Assembly (NCBI GenBank): GCA_905373555.1
Contig: CAJPTP010000073.1
Span: 1-5,849 of the forward strand
Length of the DNA stretch: 5,849 bases
DNA from: an uncultured Francisella sp.
Lineage (GTDB): Bacteria; Pseudomonadota; Gammaproteobacteria; Burkholderiales; Neisseriaceae
Reading direction: 5' to 3'
Below, piece after piece: positions 1 through 5,803 of the stretch (positions are counted from its first letter, which is position 1; each line of letters begins with the position of its first letter). The notes below the pieces were generated by a model. The model saw nothing but the letters and a program-made list of their open reading frames with translations, searched no databases and was not told the origin of the DNA. A program made the translations under genes and the position numbers.

Positions 1-127
1 TCTTTGTTCTTGGCTTCGTTTTCGACGCTTTCCTTGTCGGCAAAGCATTTGAAACGCAGGATGTTGTTTTGCGGAGGAAATTTGTCAAAGCCTCGTCAAC
101 AATGATTTCGCCGGACAAAACCCGCGC
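1..127. other. Left edge, no gene assigned
   Basis: No reading frame here has both a start codon and a ribosome binding site. A minus-strand frame is open from 95 to the left edge, and its distal part reads like coding sequence (purine-first codons, residues such as ADKESVENEAKNK). It begins right after an in-frame stop at 98-96 and contains no ATG, GTG or TTG. A plus-strand frame is open from 3 to a TGA at 129-131 and could be the tail of an upstream gene. I cannot choose between them. Confidence 0.3.
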
Positions 128-156
128 TTGAAAATTGATCTTATCTTGGTTATGAT
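128..156 (+). promoter_or_regulatory. Sigma70-type promoter of the ABC operon
   Basis: TTGAAA at 128-133 and TATGAT at 151-156 are separated by exactly 17 bases, and each matches the sigma70 consensus at five of six positions. Transcription would begin near 162-164, giving a leader of about 110 bases before the ATG at 274. The -10 hexamer runs into the Fur box at 154-172, so bound Fur would block RNA polymerase. It uses the same TTGAAA -35 as the hmuS promoter further right. Confidence 0.7.
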
Positions 157-172
157 ATCGATTATCATTTCT
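154..172. promoter_or_regulatory. Fur box over the ABC operon promoter
   Basis: The 19 bases match the classical consensus GATAATGATAATCATTATC at 13 positions, with the core GAT-ATCATT preserved. The site overlaps the -10 and the expected transcription start, the usual place for Fur repression under iron sufficiency. Further AT-rich half-site-like sequence (TTATC at 141-145) lies just upstream and could carry a second overlapping Fur dimer. The match is weaker than that at 4602-4620, but position and promoter context support it. Confidence 0.65.
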
Positions 173-261
173 GTTTTGGCGAATGAGTTTGGGTCATTGC
201 CCCCGCTTTGAACCATGTCCGCATTGCTTTGCGAATCGAACCAAGCCGGGCGGCAAGCTAC

Positions 262-266
262 GGAGG
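262..266 (+). promoter_or_regulatory. Ribosome binding site fixing the start at 274
   Basis: GGAGG lies seven bases before the ATG at 274. The same frame could be extended to a TTG at 208, but nothing resembling a Shine-Dalgarno sequence precedes that codon, and the 22 extra residues do not resemble the start of an ABC half-transporter. The ATG is therefore preferred. Confidence 0.85.
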
Positions 267-273
267 AAATCCG

Positions 274-2049
274 ATGTTGGGGATTTACAAACGAATGATG
301 GCTTACGCCCCGGAGCGAAGGTGGGGGGCTTGGGCCGCCGGTTTGCTCTCGGCTTTGTCCGCGCTGCTGACGGCTTGGGCGTATTGGTTGGTCGCGGATT
401 TTCTTCGCGGCGCGATCGTCGATGGCAATCTGCGGGGGGCGGCGAGCGTTGCGGCGGCCATACTGGCGCTGTTGATCGCGGGGCAGATCGTTTATCTGCT
501 GTCGGGGTTTTTCTCCCACTTGTTGGGTTTTCGCTTGGAAACCAACCTGCGCAAAAAAGGAATAGAGGGGCTCACGAGCGCGGGGGCCCGCTTTTTCGAC
601 CAACGCGCGTCGGGTTACGCGCGCAAGACCATTGACGACAACGCGGCCAAAACCCACATGGCGGTGGCTCATTTGATCCCCGATTGGGCGCATGCGACCG
701 TTTTGCCGGCGCTGGCCGTGGCGGTCGGCTTCCACGCGGGGATGGCGACGGGTTTGGCGGTTTTGGCTTGGGCGGTGTTTGCCGCCGTCAACATTCCCCG
801 CATGATGGGCAACGGGGAGTTTATGAAGCTGTACACCAAAGCCTTGGAGGATTTGGCGTCCGAGACCGTGGAATATGTGCGCAATATCCAAGTGATCAAG
901 ATATTTGGTTTGACGCTGAACTCCGTCAAAGCTCTGCGCAAGGCCATTGACGGTTACTCTCAAGCGGCGTTTGCTTACACCAATTCCTGCAAGACCCCCT
1001 ATTCCCTGCATCAGTGGGCTTTTATGGGCTCCGGCGCAATTTTGGCGATTTTCGCCGCGGCTTGGGCGTCCGGCGCTTGGGGCTTGGCAAAGCCTTTGGG
1101 GGCGGAGGCCAAAGCCGATTTGGCCGTTCAGCTTGCGATGGCCTTCTTCTTGATTTCCGCTCTGTTCGTTTCTGTGATGAAGATCATGTGGTTTTCTATG
1201 TACCTCTTCAACGCCAAGGACGCGGTGGATAAGCTGGAAAGTTTGTACGGCGAGATGAAGGCCGCGCGGCCCCCGCGCGGCAACGAGGGCAAGATCGACG
1301 GCAACGGGATCGAGTTTGACAATGTGACTTTCTCTTACGGGCGGCGCAAGGTCTTGGACGGACTGAGCTTCAAACTTGAGCCCGGCAAAACCTATGCCTT
1401 GGTCGGCCCATCCGGCGGGGGAAAAACAACGATCGCCAAATTGATCGCCGGGTTTTTGGCCCCCGATTCGGGCGCGGTGAAGATCGGCGGCAAGTCTTTG
1501 ACGGAGCTTTCGGAATCCGCCGTCGCGCAAAGCGTGTCCTTCGTGTTCCAAAATCCGAAGCTGTTCAAGGGCAGCATTTTGGACAACGTGCTGGCGGCGA
1601 AAAAGGGCGCGAGCCGCGAAGAGGCGCTGAACGCCCTGAAGGCGGCGGGGTGCGGGCCGATTTTGGACAAATTCGAGCAAAGGGAGGAGGCGATCATCGG
1701 CTCCCAAGGCGTTTGGCTGTCTTTGGGCGAGATTCAGCGCATCGCCGTCGCGCGCGCCGCGCTGAAAGACGCGCCCGTCGTGGTTTTGGACGAGGCCACC
1801 GCCTCGATCGACGCGGACAACGAGCACGAAATGCAAAAGGCGCTCAGCAAGCTCATGGCCGGGAAAACGGCCGTCATCGTGGCGCACCGGCTTTCCGCCA
1901 TTCGCGGCGTCGACGAAATATTGGTCGTCAAGGACGGGGCGATTGCGCAAAGGGGCAGCGACGCCGAGCTGAGCCGACTGGGCGGCGAGTACGCCGAAGC
2001 CCAAAGACTGTACCAAGAAGCCAACGAATGGAGGATGAGCCATGTTTGA
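274..2049 (+). CDS. ABC half-transporter, first subunit (YbtPQ/IrtAB-like, degenerate signature)
   Basis: A 591-residue inner-membrane protein with the exporter-type order of membrane domain then ATPase, about the usual length for a half-transporter. Six hydrophobic segments are visible, near residues 18-41, 57-85, 139-156, 157-176, 247-267 and 284-309. The ATPase part has an A-loop tyrosine (Y355), Walker A GPSGGGKT (378-385, K384), Q-loop Q426, Walker B VVVLDE (D506, catalytic E507) and switch H538. The signature is degenerate, LSLGE at 482-486 instead of LSGGQ/E. Its stop overlaps the next gene by 8 bases, so the two are translationally coupled and surely form a heterodimer. Fur control and the adjacent heme gene suggest transport of an iron chelate or heme. 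Known relatives YbtPQ and IrtAB import siderophores despite the exporter fold; unlike IrtA, there is no N-terminal siderophore-interacting reductase domain. Export of a siderophore or another substrate remains possible. Confidence 0.93.
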   Translation: MLGIYKRMMAYAPERRWGAWAAGLLSALSALLTAWAYWLVADFLRGAIVDGNLRGAASVAAAILALLIAGQIVYLLSGFFSHLLGFRLETNLRKKGIEGLTSAGARFFDQRASGYARKTIDDNAAKTHMAVAHLIPDWAHATVLPALAVAVGFHAGMATGLAVLAWAVFAAVNIPRMMGNGEFMKLYTKALEDLASETVEYVRNIQVIKIFGLTLNSVKALRKAIDGYSQAAFAYTNSCKTPYSLHQWAFMGSGAILAIFAAAWASGAWGLAKPLGAEAKADLAVQLAMAFFLISALFVSVMKIMWFSMYLFNAKDAVDKLESLYGEMKAARPPRGNEGKIDGNGIEFDNVTFSYGRRKVLDGLSFKLEPGKTYALVGPSGGGKTTIAKLIAGFLAPDSGAVKIGGKSLTELSESAVAQSVSFVFQNPKLFKGSILDNVLAAKKGASREEALNALKAAGCGPILDKFEQREEAIIGSQGVWLSLGEIQRIAVARAALKDAPVVVLDEATASIDADNEHEMQKALSKLMAGKTAVIVAHRLSAIRGVDEILVVKDGAIAQRGSDAELSRLGGEYAEAQRLYQEANEWRMSHV

Positions 2050-3766
2050 AAATGCGCTTCGGCTTAAGTTGGGGTTGACCGAGCAAGGCGCCAAGGACGG
2101 CGGCCGCTCCGTCGTAGCGTCGTTTTGGTCTTATGTGGTTGCGATGGCGGCCGTCGCCCCGCTTTTGCTTGTCATCGGCCTGCTCACGGGCGAAATCGGC
2201 AAAGAATGGCTTTGGCCTTCTTTGACCTTGGCCGTTGTCTCTTTGGCGGTTATGTATCCGGTTCTGCTGTGGGAATACGAAGCGATGTACGTTTCGACTT
2301 ATCGCGAAAGCGGCAATCTGAGAAAAAGCATCGTGCGCAAGCTCAGTCTTTTGCCCTTGCCGTATTTTTCCCGCAAGGGTTTGTCCGACCTGTCGCAAAC
2401 CGTCATGAGCGACGTCGAGGGTTTGGAGCACGCTTTGAGTCACGCCGTGCCCAAAGTCGGCGGGTTGGCGCTGTTCTACCCGATCGTCGCCGCGGCCTTG
2501 CTGGCGGGCAATTTCAAGCTGGGGCTGGTTTGCGTGGCGCCGTCTGTTTTGGGGATCATGGCCATTGCGCTGACCTATCCGCTGCAGGTGAAGGCCCGCC
2601 AAAAAAATTTCGACGCGTCGCGCCGCAATTCCGAAGCGATCCAGGAGGCCATAGAGCTGAATCAAGAGATTCGCGCCTTTGGCTTGGGGGAGGAAACGCG
2701 CGCCAAGCTCGACCGTTTGGTCGAGGAATCCGAAAAAACGACCCTGAAAACCGAAAGCCTCTTGATGGCTTTGATCGGCGTCGGCTTTTCTTTACAGGCC
2801 ATTGCGCCCGCCGCCGCGCTGGCCTACGGCGCGGCGCTGTGCGCCCAAGGCCAATGCGGCGTTTTGATGGTTTTGGCGTATTTCCTCGCCGCTTTGAAAC
2901 TGCGCGAGTCCATGGACATCGCGAGCGAGCTGATCGCCGAACTGTACGCCGTTGTTCCCAAGGCCAACCGGATCAAGGCGTTGGACGCCGATTTGGAGAG
3001 CGGCGGGCAAGACGCTCAATTTGACTCTTTCGACGTGGAGTTCAAGGGCGTCGAGTTTGCCTACCAATCCCGCCCCGTTCTGCGCCAAGTCGATTTCATC
3101 GCGCGCCAAGGGCAAAGCACGGCTTTGGTGGGTAAAAGCGGATGCGGCAAAACCACCGCGCTGAGGCTGGCTTCGCGGCTGTTGGAATGCGACCGGGGCG
3201 AGATTCTCGTGGGCGGGAAAAACGTCAAGGATGTGTCCGCGGAGTCGCTGTTCAAGCATGTTTCCGTCGTGTTTCAGGATGTGACTTTGTTCAACGCCTC
3301 GGCTTTGGAAAACATTCGCGTGGGCAGGCCCGAGGCGACGGACGAGGAGGTCAGGCAAGCGGCGAAGCTGGCCGGGTGCGACGAATTTGCGGAAAAACTG
3401 GAAAACGGGTACGACACCCTCATCGGCGAAAACGGCTCCTCCTTGTCGGGCGGGGAACGGCAGCGGCTGTCCATCGCCCGCGCGTTGCTCAAAAACGCGC
3501 CGATTTTGCTCCTCGACGAGATTGCTTCGTCTTTGGACGCGGCCAACGAAAAGAAGGTTCAGGACGGGATAAACAAGTTGATTCAAGGCAAGACGGTCAT
3601 TGTTGTTTCCCACAGGCTGAAGTCCATAGAAAAAGCGGACAAGATCGTCGTTTTTGACGAAGGCGAAGTTCAAGCGGAGGGGAAGGCCGGGGAGCTTGTC
3701 GATTCTTCCCCGCTTTACGGCCGGTTGGTCGAAAAATCGGGGATGGCGGAGCAATTCCGCTACTGA
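2042..3766 (+). CDS. ABC half-transporter, second subunit (YbtPQ/IrtAB-like, canonical ATPase)
   Basis: A 574-residue partner of the preceding half-transporter. GGAGG at 2030-2034 lies seven bases before the ATG, inside the end of the first gene. The cytoplasmic N-terminus carries LTEQGAKD (12-19), a pattern I recall from second subunits of heterodimeric iron-chelate-type ABC pairs. Membrane segments lie near residues 25-48, 58-78, 137-155, 158-180, 241-267 and 272-287. The ATPase part is canonical: A-loop Y341, Walker A GKSGCGKT (364-371, K370), Q-loop Q412, signature LSGGE (468-472), Walker B LLLLDE (D492, E493) and switch H524. In the dimer its signature would complete the ATP site of subunit one, while its own Walker motifs would face the degenerate LSLGE. 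No periplasmic binding protein gene is present, as expected for an exporter fold. Substrate and direction are inferred from regulation and neighbourhood only. Confidence 0.93.
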   Translation: MFENALRLKLGLTEQGAKDGGRSVVASFWSYVVAMAAVAPLLLVIGLLTGEIGKEWLWPSLTLAVVSLAVMYPVLLWEYEAMYVSTYRESGNLRKSIVRKLSLLPLPYFSRKGLSDLSQTVMSDVEGLEHALSHAVPKVGGLALFYPIVAAALLAGNFKLGLVCVAPSVLGIMAIALTYPLQVKARQKNFDASRRNSEAIQEAIELNQEIRAFGLGEETRAKLDRLVEESEKTTLKTESLLMALIGVGFSLQAIAPAAALAYGAALCAQGQCGVLMVLAYFLAALKLRESMDIASELIAELYAVVPKANRIKALDADLESGGQDAQFDSFDVEFKGVEFAYQSRPVLRQVDFIARQGQSTALVGKSGCGKTTALRLASRLLECDRGEILVGGKNVKDVSAESLFKHVSVVFQDVTLFNASALENIRVGRPEATDEEVRQAAKLAGCDEFAEKLENGYDTLIGENGSSLSGGERQRLSIARALLKNAPILLLDEIASSLDAANEKKVQDGINKLIQGKTVIVVSHRLKSIEKADKIVVFDEGEVQAEGKAGELVDSSPLYGRLVEKSGMAEQFRY

Positions 3767-3822
3767 CGGCCGCCAAGCCCCAACGACTTGGCAAAGCGGC
3801 GCGCAGCGCCCAGGATTCGCTT

Positions 3823-3862
3823 AAAAACCCGCCGCCCATCAATTTGGGTCGGCGGATTTTTT
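3823..3862. terminator. Rho-independent terminator, probably bidirectional
   Basis: CCGCCGCCCA (3829-3838) pairs with TGGG-CGGCGG (3845-3855, one bulged T at 3849) around a six-base loop. T6 (3857-3862) follows on the plus strand, ending the ABC operon about 60 bases after its stop. Five A residues at 3823-3827 provide a T-tract when read on the minus strand, so the element could also stop transcripts arriving from the right. Confidence 0.82.
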
Positions 3863-3940
3863 GTCAGCCCAGCGCGCAACGATTTGCGGCGGGAAATACA
3901 AAAAGCTTGACCGCTCAAAATGAATTGGCAAGAGCCCGTG

Positions 3941-3963
3941 AAAAAAGCGTTGCAAAACAGCGC
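3941..3963 (-). terminator. Possible weak terminator after the minus-strand small ORF
   Basis: Read on the minus strand, GCGCTG (3963-3958) can pair with CAACGC (3952-3947) with one mismatch and a five-base loop, followed directly by T6 (3946-3941). A separate short hairpin, GCCGA/TCGGC, lies at 3988-3973 between it and the small ORF. The stem is short, so the call is tentative; it matters mainly as support for minus-strand transcription. Confidence 0.3.
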
Positions 3964-4015
3964 GCGTGAGCAGCCGAAGAGGCTCGGCCTTCCCTTGCGC
4001 AGGCAATCTTCGGGT

Positions 4016-4168
4016 TCATTTTGAAAAACCGGCTTCGTCGGCGGCTGCGGCAAACTGGGCTCGCAAGGTTTGGTCAAACGCCGCCTGTCCTTTTTCAACC
4101 TTTCTTCTCAGCCCATCCGGCGTTCTTTTCATATCTTTCAGGTTGTTTCTCAGGTTCCTTCCGCCCAT
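4016..4168 (-). CDS. Possible small basic protein, 50 residues
   Basis: Unrecognised. The minus-strand frame starts at ATG 4168-4166, three codons after an in-frame TGA, and ends at TGA 4018-4016. A purine-rich stretch with AAGGA and GAGG precedes the ATG; GAGG sits four bases upstream and AAGGA eleven. The product starts MGGRNLRNNLKDMKRT and ends AAAADEAGFSK. It is rich in Lys/Arg in the first half and in Ala in the second, with no signal peptide or membrane segment, and looks helical. It runs convergent to the ABC operon, with possible terminators downstream (3941-3963 and the bidirectional one at 3823-3862). Against it: no sigma70 promoter is visible upstream, the region is compositionally biased, and 51 open codons can occur by chance. 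No function can be assigned. Confidence 0.38.
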   Translation of the reverse strand: MGGRNLRNNLKDMKRTPDGLRRKVEKGQAAFDQTLRAQFAAAADEAGFSK

Positions 4169-4190
4169 ACAGCCTCATTTCCTTTTTTTC

Positions 4191-4205
4191 TGCCCCCGGG
4201 GGGCA
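4191..4205. repeat. C5G6 palindrome (TGCCCCC/GGGGGGCA)
   Basis: An almost perfect inverted repeat with no separate loop; in a folded transcript the inner pairs would open. On the plus strand T5 follows (4206-4210), resembling a terminator, but no plus-strand gene needs one here. On the minus strand it would form a hairpin just before the Shine-Dalgarno-like sequence of the small ORF starting at 4168, so it could affect that ORF's translation if the ORF is real. Confidence 0.5.
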
Positions 4206-4270
4206 TTTTTGACGCTTTGTCGTTGCTCTTGCTCGCGCTTTGAGCCGCTCTTTCAATGCGCATTTGAGCG

Positions 4271-4362
4271 TTGTCTTCCCCTTCATCCCCCTTCCACTTT
4301 TTCTTTTTCACCCCTTCCATCCTTTCTATCCTTTCCATTCCCCGCTTTTCCCTCGTCCGCTC
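4271..4362. repeat. Polypyrimidine tract with short imperfect repeats
   Basis: Roughly nine of every ten bases on the plus strand are C or T. It includes three consecutive imperfect units, CCTTCCAT, CCTTTCTAT and CCTTTCCAT, at 4313-4338. The complementary strand is correspondingly purine-rich. Such tracts can form unusual DNA structure or attract strand-slippage; no function is shown here. Confidence 0.6.
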
Positions 4363-4494
4363 AATCTGAACCACCCACTCTGCGTTCCTTGTCGAGTTCC
4401 GCCGTTTTTATTCGCCGAAGGCGCCGCGGCAAGCGGAGCGGCGCGCCGATTCGGCCTTCTGCCTTCCGGACAGCGCCTTGGGGCGGAACGCTCG

Positions 4495-4514
4495 CCCCCC
4501 CCCCCCGGGGGGGG
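4495..4514. repeat. C12G8 homopolymer palindrome
   Basis: Twelve C followed directly by eight G, about 80 bases upstream of the hmuS promoter. It could extrude as a GC hairpin or vary in length by slippage. A5 follows rather than T, so it is not a plus-strand terminator. Run lengths in such sequence are also prone to sequencing error. Confidence 0.8.
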
Positions 4515-4595
4515 AAAAATTGGGAGAAATTCAATCGAGGCGGCGGTCGGTCGGCCCTAGACGAGAAAAAAAATGGGGGAAAGGCGCCTCATGAC

Positions 4596-4625
4596 TTGAA
4601 AGATAATGATAATGATTATTATAAT
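4596..4625 (+). promoter_or_regulatory. Sigma70-type promoter of hmuS
   Basis: TTGAAA at 4596-4601 and a perfect TATAAT at 4620-4625 are 18 bases apart. Transcription would start near 4631, giving a leader of about 93 bases. The Fur box fills the spacer, so repression by Fur under iron sufficiency is expected. The -35 hexamer is identical to that of the ABC operon. Confidence 0.8.
4602..4620. promoter_or_regulatory. Near-consensus Fur box in the hmuS promoter
   Basis: These 19 bases match the classical Fur consensus at 17 positions, reading as GATAAT-GATAAT-GATTAT units followed by TATAAT. The site occupies the whole -35 to -10 spacer and touches the -10. It is the stronger of the two Fur boxes in the window, which predicts tight iron repression of hmuS. 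Confidence 0.88.
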
Positions 4626-4712
4626 CGTAGTTTCCGACAACGAGCCCGTTCCCGCAGGGATGGCGCAGGGCGCCTGAAGGCCCCGGGCGTTGGGGCGGCG
4701 CAGCCAAAAAGT

Positions 4713-4718
4713 GAGGAG
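4713..4718 (+). promoter_or_regulatory. Ribosome binding site fixing the hmuS start
   Basis: GAGGAG lies six bases before the ATG at 4725. The frame is open far upstream, to 3966, but that extension crosses the C12G8 run, the Fur box and the promoter, and translates to low-complexity sequence. The start at 4725 also gives a protein matching the family from its first residues. Confidence 0.9.
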
Positions 4719-4724
4719 AGCGCA

Positions 4725-5780
4725 ATGTCTGAACTATGGGATCGGTATTGCGAATTGAGAAAAGCCAACAAGCGCATGTTTCTTCGCGAGGGGGCGAAGT
4801 CTTTGGGCGTGACGGAGCAAGAGCTGGCGCAGTCATCCCCGACGCGCGTGTGGCTGGGCGGGGACGTCAAGCCGCTGGCCCTGCGGATGAGGGAGTTGGG
4901 CCTGGTGAAGTCGATCGTCCGCAACAGCGTCGCCACGCACGAGAAGACTGCGGTTTATGAAAACGTGACGATGACCAAAACGGTTGGGTTGGCGCTGAAC
5001 GTGGGCGAATTGGATCTGAGATTTTTCGTCTCGCGTTGGAAAAACGCGTTCGCGTTCGCCGACGGCGTGAACGGGCGCGACAACCGCTGCGTCAGGTTTT
5101 TTGACGACAGGGGGGCGTGCATTCAGCAGGTTTATGCGACGGAGAAAACCGACTCCGGGGCGTGGGATCGGTTGATCGCCGATTTCCGCAAGGACGGCTC
5201 GCCGAAGCTCCCCGAATCGGCCCCGGACGACCCCGAAATCAAAGCGCGCAACGAAAAATCTTTGGAAGGGGGGCAATTGGCCGATTTTCAAAAGGATTGG
5301 GCAAACCTCAAAGACATCCACCATTTTTCGGGGTTGCTGGAAACGTACGGCCTAAGCAAAGCCCGGTCGTTTCGTTTCGCCCCCGAGGGCATGGCGACCA
5401 AAGTGAGCGCGGATGCGGCCGAGGACATGCTCAAGCAGGCGCGCGACGCGGGATTTGATCTGATGACTTTCGTGGGCAACCGAGGAATCGTTCAAATTCA
5501 AACCGGAAAGATTCACAACGTCGTTCGGTCAATGGGTTTTCTGAATGTCTTGGATCAAGAAGAGGAGCGTTTTTGCCTTCATTTGAAGGATTCCGACGCC
5601 GCCGAGGCTTGGGTGTGCAGGCGCCCGACCAGGGATGGCGTGGTCACCAACTTGGAACTGTTCGACGATTGCGGCAGGTCGGTTGCGTCCTTCTTTGGCA
5701 GAAGAGAGGAAGGGAATCCGGAAATGCCGGCGTGGAGCGAAGTTTGCGCTCGCATTGCCTCCACCCATGCGGTGGCCTGA
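4725..5780 (+). CDS. hmuS: Hemin-degrading factor / cytoplasmic heme-binding protein, HemS/HmuS/ChuS family
   Basis: A 351-residue soluble protein, about the full family length, with no signal peptide. It shows the family's two tandem halves: the strand FFDDRGACIQQVYATE (125-140) in the first is echoed by LFDDCGRSVASFFGRR (312-327) in the second. Landmarks I recognise from ChuS and HemS are RNSVATHEK (66-74), LDLRFF (96-101), KDIHHF (196-201), FVGNRGIVQI (249-258) and EAWVCRRPTRDGVVT (294-308). H199 aligns with the axial heme ligand (His193 of ChuS, His196 of HemS) and R99 with the distal arginine (Arg100 of ChuS, Arg102 of HemS), so heme binding should be intact. Members accept imported heme in the cytoplasm; some open the porphyrin and release iron, others, such as PhuS, pass heme to a separate oxygenase. 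Which applies here cannot be read from sequence. It is preceded by its own Fur-controlled promoter and followed 23 bases later by another start. Confidence 0.96.
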   Translation: MSELWDRYCELRKANKRMFLREGAKSLGVTEQELAQSSPTRVWLGGDVKPLALRMRELGLVKSIVRNSVATHEKTAVYENVTMTKTVGLALNVGELDLRFFVSRWKNAFAFADGVNGRDNRCVRFFDDRGACIQQVYATEKTDSGAWDRLIADFRKDGSPKLPESAPDDPEIKARNEKSLEGGQLADFQKDWANLKDIHHFSGLLETYGLSKARSFRFAPEGMATKVSADAAEDMLKQARDAGFDLMTFVGNRGIVQIQTGKIHNVVRSMGFLNVLDQEEERFCLHLKDSDAAEAWVCRRPTRDGVVTNLELFDDCGRSVASFFGRREEGNPEMPAWSEVCARIASTHAVA

Positions 5781-5803
5781 TTCTTTTTCCGGAGCCAAAG
5801 CCA

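Larger units (their letters stand above)
3767..4724. other. Long intergenic region between the ABC operon and hmuS
   Basis: About 960 bases carry no recognisable conserved protein. Listed separately within it are a terminator, a possible minus-strand small gene with a weak terminator after it, two C/G palindromes, a polypyrimidine tract and the Fur-controlled hmuS promoter. From about 4090 to 4400 the plus strand is strongly pyrimidine-rich, which keeps several frames open by composition alone; their translations are low-complexity (Lys/Arg/Glu on minus, Pro/Phe/Ser on plus). I see no tRNA, insertion sequence or CRISPR repeat. Confidence 0.6.

Noticed and set aside
183..635. Plus-strand frame in the ABC leader with a Cys-rich start
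   Set aside because: No ribosome binding site precedes its ATG, and most of it overlaps the first ABC gene in another frame. The few cysteines at its start are not arranged as a recognised zinc-binding motif.
85..2094. Long minus-strand open frame opposite the first ABC gene (669 codons)
   Set aside because: It is a shadow of the GC-biased ABC gene: Arg/Gln/His-rich translation, no ribosome binding site and no recognisable domain, while the plus strand encodes an unmistakable ABC protein.
3760..4098. Minus-strand frame of 112 codons across the ABC terminator
   Set aside because: It overlaps the end of the ABC gene and the terminator, has no ribosome binding site, and its translation is not protein-like compared with the overlapping small ORF at 4016-4168.
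4150..4374. Minus-strand 74-codon frame rich in Lys/Glu/Arg
   Set aside because: Its content follows from the purine-rich strand of the polypyrimidine tract, with repeated ERIERMEG-like residues; no convincing start signal.
4618..4623. Divergent promoter on the minus strand at the hmuS Fur box (TATAAT read on minus)
   Set aside because: No -35-like hexamer lies at a suitable distance; the match is a by-product of the palindromic AT-rich Fur site.
3966..4724. Upstream extension of the hmuS frame by 253 codons
   Set aside because: It runs through the C12G8 run, the Fur box and the promoter, and translates to low-complexity Pro/Phe/Ser sequence. The ATG at 4725 has a good ribosome binding site and matches the family start.
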